NCBI GenBank assembly: GCA_964247055.1
Contig: OZ176059.1
Span: forward strand, 248,001 to 312,000
DNA: 64,000 bases
Source: Paragordius varius
Lineage: Eukaryota > Nematomorpha
Direction: 5' to 3'
Below are positions 1 through 13,000 of this stretch, in pieces (within the stretch, counting starts at the first letter, position 1; the number at the start of each line of letters is the position of its first letter). The position numbers and the translations under genes are program-made. The notes under the pieces were generated by a model that had not been told where the DNA came from, did not search any database, and saw only the letters and a program-made list of their open reading frames with translations.

Positions 1-1431
1 TTATTTAATTAAAATTGCGCCCATAATCACACGCCACACTGTTAAAATCCATAAAATTTACTTTAAATGGTGATTTTATCTATATTTAAAAGTGTGATTT
101 TGCTGACACCATTTATATGAAAAAATCTATGCTTATTTAAACAAAAGCATATATAAATTGGTGTGTAACGATTCGTTGGGTGCGCCCTTTTAACTGTCAT
201 TTATTTTTATTCAAAATTAATTATTCCTAAAACATTTTGTCTTATTTTATTTTTTGGGTGTTTATTTTTCCCATATGGAACGTAAAGCCACTTTTTCGGA
301 TTTTGAAAGCTGGTTGGCGAATTTCTCTTTCTATAAATACTTAAATCAGTAAAACTCCATGTTTGGCCCTAAATTTGGCGTACTATGTTACATATCATTC
401 ATATTAATATATTACAATTTTTGAAAATGGATATATCCCGTAAGCTAATATTTAGTTGACTTACACGCACAATGAATATTTTATTGATTGAATGGATATA
501 GTTAGACCAAATAATAAAACGTATTAGTGTTTCCCCCTATCATATAAAATTTTGTATTTTATAATTTTTTTTTAAAAAATTATTTAGCATTTAACGAATG
601 CATAATCGTAACCAAAGCTAAAGTTATTCACCCCAACCACCTCCCTTTTTTTGTTTTCTTTTACTAAATTTTAATCAATCAAACTGCTGATTTTTTTGAC
701 ATTTTTACTTTATTTACCATTGGAATTATTATGGTACTTATTTTCTTGTATATATATGAACTTTTATTGGCTAAAGCCATATTTTTTAATGTATTGAGCG
801 GGGGAAGGGGGATGCCCTTTTTTAGCGCGAATTCCTATGAAATTTTGTTTAGGGTTTTTCAAAAAAGTGTATTGATGATTAATTTTTTTATACATATTAC
901 ATTTATAAATTTCGCCAGTTTTTCGTAAAGATAATTATCAACATTTTTACTTTGACAATAATATTAATAATTATAATTATTTTTATCATTTCTACCACTG
1001 TCTGTTATTGGACAAAAAATAAATTATTCCTTCAAAAAATTTTCAATATTAATGTCACTTTTTTAGTATTTGATATTTTGGTTCCCAAGGGGAACGATGA
1101 AATGTTGGGATCACATTATATATATAACACTGTAATAATAATAAATAATAATAATAATGTGAACTCCTCTTTAAACTATACAATAAATTATCTTTGTTTT
1201 TATATATTTAAGGTTTTTTTTCGGACACCAAAAATGATAATATATTTGTTAGCAACATAAGCACAGTTTTAATGACAAATTTTTAATGAGATATATAGGA
1301 GTTCTTTATAGGACATAATATTTACTAATCAATCTAAGTATCTCTAGGGATTAGCTTAAAGAATCTAAAATTTTGGGCTTAAAACGTTTTTTGTAATGTT
1401 CATAAAACCAGAATATTACCCTTATATTTAG
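1..1431 (+). other. Presumed intron of the NOS1AP homologue; no exon recognised
   Basis: The first recognisable exon of the adaptor gene starts at 1432 with an in-frame acceptor, so this stretch should be intron or include undetected upstream exons. I searched both strands for the N-terminal half of the PTB domain and found nothing convincing. The open frames near 731-928 and 952-1260 are AT-rich and low in complexity, with no family resemblance. Confidence 0.5.
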
Positions 1432-4400
1432 CGTCTATTAAAACTGAGTTCAATGAGCCACAAAGCGAAACATCATAGCAATAACAAAGACGGTAATGGT
1501 GGAATAGGTGAATCCATACTTTTTCAACATCCAATTTATAGGTGGGTATATTGTTATAAATTGAAATTTTAAGACAAAACATAAAAATTAAATGATAAAT
1601 ATATTTTTATCAAAAGACAGCCATACTTTTTAAACCTTAATTTTTTTATATCTAACCTAGCATTTTGATTGGCAAAATAAAATGAAATAGATATAAATTG
1701 CTAACTTTTAAATTTTTACTCTATCTTTCTTGAGTACATTATTTTAGAGGAAAACTAATTAGTAATCTGATAAACCAACTTTACATATAAATGAACCAAA
1801 CAGGTATTTAATTAGATAGAAACATTTTACTTATATCATTAATTATGCGAAAGAAATTAATACAAAACTCCTTTAATAATATGATCGATCTTTTTAATAA
1901 TTACATATTTTTTAGGGTGTTTTACGTGTCTCACGATTCGCAAGATCTAAAAATATTCAGTTATATAGCACGAGATTGTGGAACCAATCTTTTCAAATGC
2001 AACGTATTTAAGGCGGATAAAAAGGTTTTTTACACATTAATTTTCGATGAAAAATAGTTGCTTAACAGTTTTATCTATGTTTATAGGAACAAGCCATGTA
2101 TATAGTTCGTACCATTGGGCACGCATTTGAAATTAGCCATAATATAAATGTTGACACAGGATTATTGAATAAAAATATGAAGCCCAACAAAACAAATATT
2201 GCCACAGAAAATAACAATCGTCCCAATCATGTATCAAGTAATAAAAATTGTGATAATATTAATCCTGGCAATAGCGAAAACGTCAAAATGTCGTGTAAAA
2301 ACAATACAGACCCAATAATATATCCGTTTGATAAAATTCAAAGTTCACCCACTAAATCAGATGGTAAAAAGGTTGAGGAAAATGGCAGAAATGTTAATTC
2401 TAAGCTAGTCGTGCATGAAAGTCCATTAATAAATTTGGACGATAATAATAATAACACCCATTTAGATAAAGATTTAAATAAAAAGAATTGTATTAATGAT
2501 GGCAATAATAAAGCAGGAAATCAAAATATTTCATCTCTTGATAACACAATGCCCTTAAGTAAAGACCAGACAATTATAAATCATTCGAATATTACCGCTG
2601 ACTATACGTTTGATTCAGCCATACATATGGATAAGGAAGGGGGCGATGAATGCGATATGGAATTGTGTCAGGAAAAAGCGCATATGAGAGGTTTGCAGAC
2701 TATGTAAAAATAAACCGAAAATGTTAATTATGAATAAATTTTATTTTGTTTTACACAATTTAGTAAGTTTTGCAGGTAATGTGTTAATTTTATTTAGTTT
2801 TTAATTATATTGGTATTACTCATAAAAATCTTTATAGGTACATCGATTAAAGTTCGCTTTATTTTTATATGTGGTGGCATTAGAAAAAGAGTGTCCAATA
2901 CATTTGTGTTAATTAGCCATTTAAATGATTGTGTTTACAGATAGCGGACTTTCCGGTTATTCAATAGCCACAACAATAAAATCAAGTTCACATCACAGTG
3001 TTAGTAATGGAAATCAAAATATTATGTCGCACCAAGAAGAAAGTTCCCAATTTTCGGATAAAAACAAAATAAATTCCGCCTTACTGGTAATTTTTATGAT
3101 GCATTAAATATATAAATTTATAAACAGAAAATGTATACACTTAATAACTGATATTTTTTTATAATCACAACTTGTTTTTTAATATAACGTATTGTTTTGG
3201 TTAGAGGTAAGTGATAACACTCAAAATTATATAGCATTTGCAGTTTAAAAAAGTTCTTGAACACATTTCAAATTGGTCCTCAATACTTCAATTAGTTCCT
3301 TGAACATTTAAAGTTGGTCCTTAATTTTATTTTCTTTCTATAAATACCATACATAATTCACCTATTCTAACCTATTATATTTTTTTATCCCAAACTTTTA
3401 AATTCAACTTTTATTCATATATAACCGTATATTTATTTTTTTAAAAATAATTTAATAATAATATTTTAACAAGTAATTAAAAAAAATTTAAGTTTTCTGG
3501 GTCATTTGGAATTATCGTTATTAACATCAGTAGATTATTGATAATGTTTGAAACATGGATGATGTTAATTTTGGATGAAATAATGCTGATTAATAAAGAT
3601 ATTAGGTTAAAATATAAAATAATAGAAATTATATGCAAAAATTATTGTTATACGCAAACTCCAAAAATTTAAGGAACAACTTGAATTGTTCAATGACCAA
3701 CTTGAAGTGTTCAACCAAAGTACTCAAAGACCAACTTTTAATGTTTAAGACCTGAACAAATGGTATATATGGTTCACAATGGTCATTTAAGTTATAAAGA
3801 TAATAGTCTTTTAGTTTTTACGTTTTGTCTTTGTAATTTGTAGATCCATCAACAAACAGATGATCCAATAAATAAGTCGTCGCATATTTTTTTGCATGAT
3901 ATTCAAAACTCACTGGTGTTAGATGAATTCATAGATGATGAATTTGAAAAACCATTTAATACCGCTGATATTGCCATAAATTTGGAAACAAAAAGACAAT
4001 GTACACAATCATCCACAGAGAGTGAGAGTTTAAGGCTAACTCCAACGCCCACACATAAAAATGTAATTTTAATTTTCATTAATGCTATATACAGCAGTGT
4101 ATGATGTAAAATATGTGTCAATTAAAAAAATAAACTAAATTTTAGTATATCGGGAAAAAAGTGTTAAAAAGCAATCGTTTTTGTTGTTTATCTGACCCAC
4201 TACTGTATATAATATTTTAAAAGTTTTTTTTAAATCATACTGCTTAGTTAGCACATATCTAATGCAATATTTTATGGTATTTAAGGGAAATTCAATACAA
4301 ACTACAATTGATATATCTGATTTACACGTATGGATTTCAAATTGGTTTCAGAATCATGTAGTACCGTCCCAAATTATTAATGATCATTGTTGTAAATGTT

Positions 4401-6380
4401 GTGAAATGCAATTAGTAAAGCCAACAAATAAATGTATATACACTATGATTAATACCAATACCAAAACTATAACGGAAACAAATGACCTTAGTAAATCCCA
4501 TCATTATCATTATTTAAACAGTGAACAACGCATACATCAATTGAATGGTACAAAAAATGTTTTATTAACACGTTCAGCTTGTGAATTATCAACATTGGTA
4601 GAAATAAGCACAAAAACACATGGAGACATTGAATTTCTAACGAAAAAACAACATATTCGCCACCCTAATAATATAAATAATTTTGGGCAAAATAATTTTC
4701 AAACAAATTACCAACAGCATCAACAACATACTGATCGAATATGTAAACCTAATTTAAGTGCCTGGATATATGTAATTAATCAATATGTTCAGAGGTATCG
4801 TCACAAGTTACAAATAACGCAAAGTCAAATCAATCATCTTAAAGAGCGCTTGCAACTTGAAAGTTGTATGAATAAAGAATTAAAGGTATACCTATATATA
4901 AAATTAATTGATTTTATTTTAACAGAAAATTTGGGCCCATATCAAATCAATTTAAATTAAAACATACTGAAAAAACGTAATAGAGACAATTTTTTGCAAA
5001 GACAACCATACTTTTTAATCTTGTTTTTTAAAATGTAAACCATTGTTTAAAATTGCAAAACTGAAACAGTGATGTATAATAGTAACGCAATAATACGATT
5101 GACATTAAATTAAGGAAAGAGTTAATAAAAAGCATGGTTGTCTAGATAAAAAATGTCTTTATATTTTATGTTTTGTCCGTATAATTTTAATTTTTACTGT
5201 AATCTAAACATAATAATTAATTAACCATTCGATTAATAAATAAAATTTATTTTTAAATTTTGCAGAGAAAAGTAACCCATCTTCTGGATCAAAATCGGGA
5301 TCTATTATTGTATTTAAAATCAGAAGTTAGTGGGAGAAACAGAACAAAAACTTTGGACATCAATTCCCCAAACATTAATAACCTGTGTATGGAAAATAGG
5401 CATAAGGAATGTTGCCAACATTATAAATATACGACACCAAATAATTCGGTATATTTTTTATGTATTAGTGACGAATAAGCGAGTGAAGTAATAATAAAAA
5501 TTTTGGCGAAAGGTTAACTTATTATCAGCTACTTCGAATGAAAAATAGAATTAGCAATAACCATGTTTGCGTAAAATATGATTGTTTTGTCATTAAATTA
5601 TTTGTCGTAGACATTACTGTTCTCCAGCTCCCATTATACTTTATAATAACCCATTGTGTTTTATGAAATAGATTAAATCGAACATTATTAAGTATGACGA
5701 AAGAAAACTAAAAAAGAATGGTCACATTTACAATAATCCTTCAAACAATTTCCATAATAACATTGATTATCTAATCTGCCAATCCAAAAGGCAACTGGGC
5801 AACAATAAATGTTTGCTGCATTTTAATAAAACAAAAAATTTTAATTCCCCTTCAATTAATTATAATGTACACCACGGTAAGGAAGGCGGATCAGTTGATG
5901 TTTTCAATAAAATTTGGGGATCCAGTGTCAACTATGTTCCAGATTCCGCTAAAAAGGGTACTTTTTTTATACACATGTTTGAATAATTATATTTCATGGA
6001 CCAATATCTTATAAATGTCATTTATTTTAATACTAAATGATTGTTGTAGCTGTGTTTACTAAACGGATTCGATTTTTTTAGCGTAAAAGTATATTTATTA
6101 AATTAATCATATTCCCCACATAAGGTAGGTTTAATAGATTACTGAATTCTTATATGAACAAACATTTCATTTAATAGTTATTGTATAATTTGCCAAAAGC
6201 GTAAAATAAGCATAACTCTTTTTTAAACCAACAGGGAATAATACCAAAAAAAGAATGGATGAAAATCCGTACTTAAGATCATCGTTTGAATTCAATGGAG
6301 TGCATGATGAACTCTATGAAAATAGCAATAATTTAATTACAAAAAAATCGCCGAATCCCAAAACAATCAAGATAAGATAA
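1432..6380 (+). CDS. NOS1AP: NOS1AP/CAPON-like PTB-domain adaptor, 5' partial
   Basis: Nine exons: 1432-1541, 1916-2024, 2087-2690, 2941-3086, 3844-4062, 4286-4885, 5266-5448, 5672-5957, 6235-6380. All phases match, giving 800 residues and a TAA stop. The first three exons encode the C-terminal half of a PTB domain very close to NOS1AP: HPIYR, then [28 protein letters not shown], and [18 protein letters not shown] long Asn-rich linker follows, then a coiled coil (about residues 565-615, with LKERLQLE and [13 protein letters not shown]) matching the NOS1AP C-terminal coil. The family scaffolds nNOS, Dexras1 and Scribble. The N-terminal PTB part lies upstream of the window. The tail ends in PKTIKIR, so the PDZ ligand (EIAV) of vertebrate NOS1AP is absent. 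The acceptor at 4286 is the least certain. The middle exons rest on splice phase only. Confidence 0.85.
3232..3766. mobile_element. Foldback-type MITE family B, old copy
   Basis: Lies in a NOS1AP intron. The left end starts near GCATTTGCAGTTT and the right end finishes near ACAAATGGTATA, as inverted ends. Both arms contain repeated degenerate units of the type CTTCAAGTTGGTCCTTGAAC in opposite orientations around an AT-rich centre with no coding capacity. It is clearly more diverged than the copies at 32.5 kb and 49.4 kb. Confidence 0.6.
4958..5203. mobile_element. Tc1/mariner-type MITE family A
   Basis: Lies in the NOS1AP intron 4886-5265. The right end reads TTTTGTCCGTATAATT then TTTTTACTGTA, and inner inverted blocks AAAGACAACCATACTTTTT and AAGCATGGTTGTCT flank the centre. 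The same ends occur in about eight other places in this window. The TA next to each end and the CAGT-like terminus suggest a Tc1/mariner-type element with no transposase. Confidence 0.6.
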
Positions 6381-7069
6381 ATGGAATTTTGGAACAAAGC
6401 AAGCTTAATACAATCCCAGAAATTTTATTGGGTTTTTAATATTTTTATTCCTCATTGCCAAATTTTTATTGTTGACAATTTTTTTCTTTGCACATGTATT
6501 ATATCCATCTCCCATCATATAATATTGTTGTTATTAGTAAATTTTGTTGTTTATAAAATTTTTTCACAAAAACTATTTATTCAAATCATCAACAAAATTC
6601 ATATAAATATAGATATGCATAACAAATAACTAATTAAAAAAATATGATATAAATAACAAATTCGTTGATGGAAAAAATTAGCTTAAACATGTGGCTTTTG
6701 AATCGCTAAATCAAAATATTTTAGATTAAAAAAAGTATCACCGAGATTAAAAATTTTCATACGTTATGTAAATAACGTTTATAAATAATAGGTGTATATA
6801 ACGGTAAAATTTTAGCCCCTAACATCTAAACCCAATCTATATCATATAAAAATTACATAATATAATCGCTAAAAACTGTGGATTGTGTCTTTAATCATGA
6901 AAAAAAAACATAAAAAACCATTGCATTGTAAAAATATAAATTGTATAATAAATGGTTTTAATTAAAAATATTGCTTTGTAGTCGCATTAATGGTCATGAT
7001 AATTTTTTATATATAATCAGCTCTTTACCAGAATAAGAGTTTCTGGAACCAGATTACTTGCATTTTTCT
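6381..7069. other. Convergent intergenic region between NOS1AP and EVI5
   Basis: About 690 bases separate the two stop codons, so this must hold both 3' UTRs. It is AT-rich. I see no well-placed canonical AATAAA on either side that I would trust. The small open frame at 6381-6629 is composition-driven. Confidence 0.5.
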
Positions 7070-10000
7070 TTAGTTTTTTAAATTTTTATGTGGGGGATTA
7101 TTAGTAGAAGGTATCCCATTTAAAATAAGACTTAGGTTTGAATCGATACTGCTACAAGAACCGTTGCGACTGGTCCCATGATCAACGTCGTACATATCCA
7201 ACTCAGGTAATTTTACCGGATTCAAATTATGGAGGGCCAGGTTGGATAACGAAAGGGACGCTACCATTAAATTAATAAAGTTAATATAAGATACCGTTAA
7301 AATAACTAGAATTATATACAATACTCTCCCCTTCTTATAACAAGCTCTCTTTAAAACTACACGCTAATAATCCTGCACTTTTCCAAAGTAAAATAAATTT
7401 AAACTAAAAACACCTCTCAACAAACATTTTGTTGACGGAATTCACATGACCAAAAATAGTTTGAAATATCTGCATAATCATAATTCTAATATACTATGTA
7501 TCAAGTTTAATATAAAATTTGGTATGTTTTAAAGTCATGCTTATATTAACCCATATATTTTTTCCAGGGACATTCACGAGAGCATGTTCCATTTATTTTT
7601 GTTACGTTAAAAAACAATGTGTGCAAATAACCAATATACAAAAATTATGTATATTTGAGACAGGGTCAAATATATAAAGACCTATGTCAGGGGTGCTTAT
7701 TTAACATGTGGTCCTCCGAGACATAAGTGACCCGTGATAAATTGAGAAATTAATAATCAAAAACATGCTCACGTAAATATTTTTTAATATTAGATACAAT
7801 TGGATATGAACTAGAAAATTTATTGTACTTTTACAGCCTTATGTAAAAAATCTAATAAAATTTTATGTATCCCTATAATGCAGCCCGAGCGTTTGTGTTA
7901 GACCCCTGGTTAAATATTAATAGGTGCAAGCTTTAGTATAAAAGATCTTGAAAAAGGGTTAAACCTTATAATATCTATATTCCCTTGTTAACAAATTATC
8001 AGATCTCATTGTAAATCCTTGGTTATTTTAAAATATAAACATCTCAATCAATAAATTATCATATCAATATTTTTAACTAAAATTTAATCAGTTTTGAATT
8101 AACTTTTTTATATGATTTTTTAAATATTGATAATATTACAAATTAACTTTCTAGCCTTTTAACGGCAATTATAATAAAGATTTATTATAAAGCTCTCAGC
8201 AATCCAATGATATAAATTACATATATATTTTTTATGCGCGCCATAATATAGCTGTAACCGATATTATATGATTTTAAGAATTTTATGTTTTTGAAAAAAG
8301 AAGTTTCATTACATTAAAACTACAACACTTTCAATATAAAACTATCCTACCTTGTGTGTTTTGTAAGCTAATGTCCCCTAAAGAATTGGTATTTTCGATC
8401 GTATTAGAAGGATCGTGTGGTGTAAGCGAATCATTCAGGATAGATAATTGTTTTTCAGTTTCTAATCGTGAAGTATTAGTACTGAGATCAGCAATATTTT
8501 CCATTAATTCCGTTTCCCGCAATTTAATTGTCAAATTTTTTTCGTCAATCTTCATTAAAAAGTATATAAAAAATAAATTTATGCAAATAATAACTCCATT
8601 TTTTTGCAAAAAATTAAAAACAGTGTTTCAAAAAGCAAAAATAGATTAAAAATGCATATATCTTACAAGACAAAATTCACCATAAATTCGTTGACATTAG
8701 GCATAAGTTTACCCAATTTACGTAAATTATAATATCTCATTAATAAATCACAAATGAACATTTACACTGCGAAAAGATATATTCTATATTAATAAATATC
8801 GAAATAATAAATGCGGTTAATCTAGTAAGAAAAGAATTATTCCATCTTTATATAACCAATATTAATAAATGCATTTTTTTCGTATTAGCACGAATTAATA
8901 CAAATACAATAAAATTGAATGCATCCACTCAATTTAGTTTTCCATTGTTTAAACACCATAATAAATTTATATTATTGACCAGAAAATTTGATATGTTAAT
9001 AAGAAATATTTAGTTAAACCGCTTTTGTCTTTTCTATATATGTTACAATGAAACTCTCAGCTATAAATGCACATCTAAAATTTTGTTCACACCATGATGT
9101 ATTTTATAATAATGCCAAAAATATATCTTGAATTATTCTATAGGAATATCTTAAGATATACTGATGTAAATGCAGAAAATGCATAAAATAATTTAACTCA
9201 TTAAAGCGTAGAAGTTTAAATTATATTCGTCACAAGAATAAGCATAAAAGCCTTAAAAATATCATTTAATAACCTAAAAATATAATTTCTTAAATTATAA
9301 TAATATTAATGGACCGAAAAACGAAAAATGTCAAACATAATTATTTTTTATAATATATAAATAATCTTTCTAATCAAAATATACCTGAGTTTTGAGATCA
9401 GATATTTCCCATTCTAATGTTTTAATTCTGTGTTGACTTTGAGCATCCAAGTTAACATATTCATCAAATTTTTCATGGCAAAATTCAATATTGTTTTGAA
9501 GTTCGTTACAAATTCTTACTTTTGCATTCAACTATATGATTTGAATAATTTCCAAGTTATTTATATTGACAAAATTAATTATAATATTAAGGATGAGGAC
9601 ACAATTTTTTTATTTTCAAAATTTTTTTTGTCAATGCATATATCCTAAAAACATTATGAGATAAATTATTTCCAAATTGCTTTATTATAGCAATTAACAA
9701 TCATAAAAAATATTATACAAGGTGTAATTTATACTTATTATCGCATTTAAAAATAATTTTAATCAATATAAACTCATCATAATTAATATGAGGAATTAAT
9801 TTTTTTAGTTTGTGGGATAAGCGGATTTTAGCAATCAAAAAAATGTCATGATGAACGGCAAGTACGGAATAAAGATGAAAATCAGCTTTGATAATTATAT
9901 TAGTGTCATTTCATAAGCAAAAATATTGATCATAAGGTTATCAAATTATCCAATAAAAATTAACATTATTAATTCAATCGTTCTTGTAGCAGTTAAACTG

Positions 10001-13000
10001 TTTGATCAAGGGGAAAAAACAAAAAATGAACTCATACTTATTAATTTATTTTACGTATAATTATATCTTTAATTTTCGACGTTTATTGAAAAGTCATTAT
10101 CGGAAAAAATAAAATGAATTATACCGAAATGTAATGACTTATATAGTTTCAAATAGGCAACATTAAAATACATATTGTATCCTATATACTTGTGTTTGTA
10201 AATCTATTAGTGTAGTTTGCAATTTTGCCATGTGAGCATTGTGAGTTAATTCTCGAAAACTAGATGCCATAACGTAATCCAATAACTCCCTAACTAATTT
10301 TCGGTCCTTTCGGCACATACTTTCATGTAACTGAGTTAAAGTTGACACATTTAGAGACGGTGTATGATTAATACCTATATAATAGGTGTTAATAAATATA
10401 ATGTTTCTACTAAAGCAGACGTGTGTCCAACATGCGGCATTCCGGGACTCTTTGTGCGGCACGCGAAAAATTTGGGAAACCATAATTTCAAAAATATTCT
10501 CATAAAATCTTGATAAAATTGATCTTTCGTAAGAAATTTTACAGAATAAGTCTATCCAATAGGCAACAAACTAGAAAAAATTGTTATATTGTGTTTGCAT
10601 TTTATGTTTGAAATCTGATAAATTATCTATAAAAGTCAATTTATTTAAATGCGGCCCGCCAGATTTTTTAAGTCAAAATGCGGCCCACGAAGCCATTTGT
10701 GCTGGACACCCCTGATCCAAAGTATAGTTAAAAATTAAAATAATAACTAAACACGAAAATCTATTTTTTGTTAAAGCAGGGCTATTTTTAAAGTCTTTTT
10801 TTCTTTACAACTTATGGGATTGGAATTGTGAAATATACACAAAGTTTATAATCTTATAGGTTATACTAGTTCTAGTTTCAAAAATGGTATTTTGTTAAAA
10901 GACTTAGATTGAAAGAGACTTTAATATTAGTAGATTAAATAACACAATAAACATAAAATACCTTTTATTGACTACTGCTAGCCAAAATATAAATAAATGA
11001 CTAGATATAAAAGCGAAAAGGAAATTATTATTTAGAAAAATAATTATATTGACTGCGGTATAACTATTGTTGAAATTCAAATAATAGTTGATTAAAAATG
11101 CCAAATAATTGTACGTTAAATAATTAAAATATTTTATTTATATTATTTTTAATATTATGTCGTGATAAACGTTGTTCTTTAAACATATGATCTAAAAAAT
11201 TTGCAAAATGCATGATTATGTCCTATATCTTCAACAAATCCTGATAAGCTATAATAGTTATTGGGTTTTTTTATAACGCACCATACAATGTAAATCATCA
11301 AAAATCAAGTCCATTGTCAATGATAAATATAATATATAATATGGTGTAATTCCAATGTAAACTTACCATTCGATTCATTCATGTCATTGTCTATTACTGT
11401 AATTTTTTTTATCAAACCATTTTTTTCTGGCATCACCCTTGAGCCATTCTTTGATTCGTTTGATTCAATGGGGGAATTTGATGGCACTTGATTATTATTA
11501 ATGTTAATTTTTGTATTGGCATTACTATGTATGACATTATAACTATCATCATTATCATTAACTGAAATTTTTGATTGAAAAGCACCATCACCCCCACCAC
11601 TCCCACCAGGGTTAAACATAAGGATAGTGTTAACGATTGTGTCATCGAATTCTGGTATGGGTATATATGACATAATAGTACGGTCCTTATTATCATCCAT
11701 CACATTTTCTGGATTAAAAAAGGCTAAATTATCATTGTCACCATGAGATACAGTGTAATTATTTTTAGCGTCCAAGCTTAAATGATCATTAGATGATGAT
11801 TTTGTTTTCAATGCTGTAGGAAGGAACGTGTCTGGTGTTGAAAATATTTTTTGGTAATTTGATCGGACCCATGTTATATACAGCTATAATAAAATAAATG
11901 ATATGATAAGTAAGTTTATACAATATAAAAATGCGTTGAATATTAACATAATATTATAAATGCAATATTTAATAACAAGATATGTGGGGTATCTATCTAA
12001 TAATGGTTAAAGTTGGAAATGTGTATATAATTCAATAATATTTTAGAAATAAAGAAAGTATCGGCCATATCTTATTAAAATAATATTAATTCTTAAATGT
12101 ATAAAAAATGACACTATTTATTGCAATCATAAATTCATAAATCAAAGGTCTTTCTTTACCTTCCATTGTAGGGCTAAACGACGAATTTGACCTTCGATAG
12201 CGGCCTGAGTTTCTTGCCATTCTACATCTTTAAGCCGAAGGAATTCAAGTTCACGCGTCATATTTTGGAGTTCTTGTTTGTGCGTTAAAGTAATCATTCG
12301 ATAATTCTGTAATATATATATGGTGTGGAGTTAATTATCTTTCTAACTATAATTATAACTCAATTTTTAAGAGTTTTTTTATGAAAAATAAAAAAACGAA
12401 ACATCTTTATTATTCATTATATGCAGTATCAAATAATTAACCTATTCTGGACGGCATAAAAATGCATAAAAAACCTATGGAGAAAACGATAATAATGGCT
12501 TATTTTTAAGCGTTAATATATGCTTTCATGAAAAACCCCATTTGGGGATAGGATATCTAGAATCAATCTTAACAACTAAAAGAATAAATAGCTCCCACAA
12601 ACATCTGTATAAAAATGGTATTTCTAATATATTTTTTACATCTTTTTTTTAAAATATAACTCATTGTTTTAAACTGCCAAGTATAATATAGAGATGTAAA
12701 TTGGTAACACAATTAACAATGTTTTTTACGATTGTAATTACGTGATTTTAATAGAATAAATTAAGGTTGAAAAAAAAGAATGGTTGTCTTTTGAAAAAAA
12801 ATTTGTCCTTCCATTTTTACGATTTGTCCGTATAATCTCAATTTTACTGTATATACATTAAATTGAATATTTATTATTATTGTAATTATAATTCAGCTAA
12901 AATTAAATGAATTGGTAAATTTTCGTTTACTGCTAGTAATCTTTGTCAAACGTAAAAAATAAAATCAAATTATAAATTAAAATATAAACTAAAATTTAGT

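Noticed and set aside
952-1260. 102-codon plus-strand open frame in the presumed NOS1AP intron
   Set aside because: Ile/Asn-rich with AAT repeats, no splice-compatible link to the PTB exon at 1432 and no family match; composition explains it.
3903-4121. Minus-strand open frame opposite a NOS1AP exon
   Set aside because: Shadow of the coding exon 3844-4062 on the other strand.
11433-11696. 87-codon minus-strand frame within the EVI5 Asn-rich exon
   Set aside because: Alternate-frame shadow; the exon 11883-11367 is fixed by phases on both sides.
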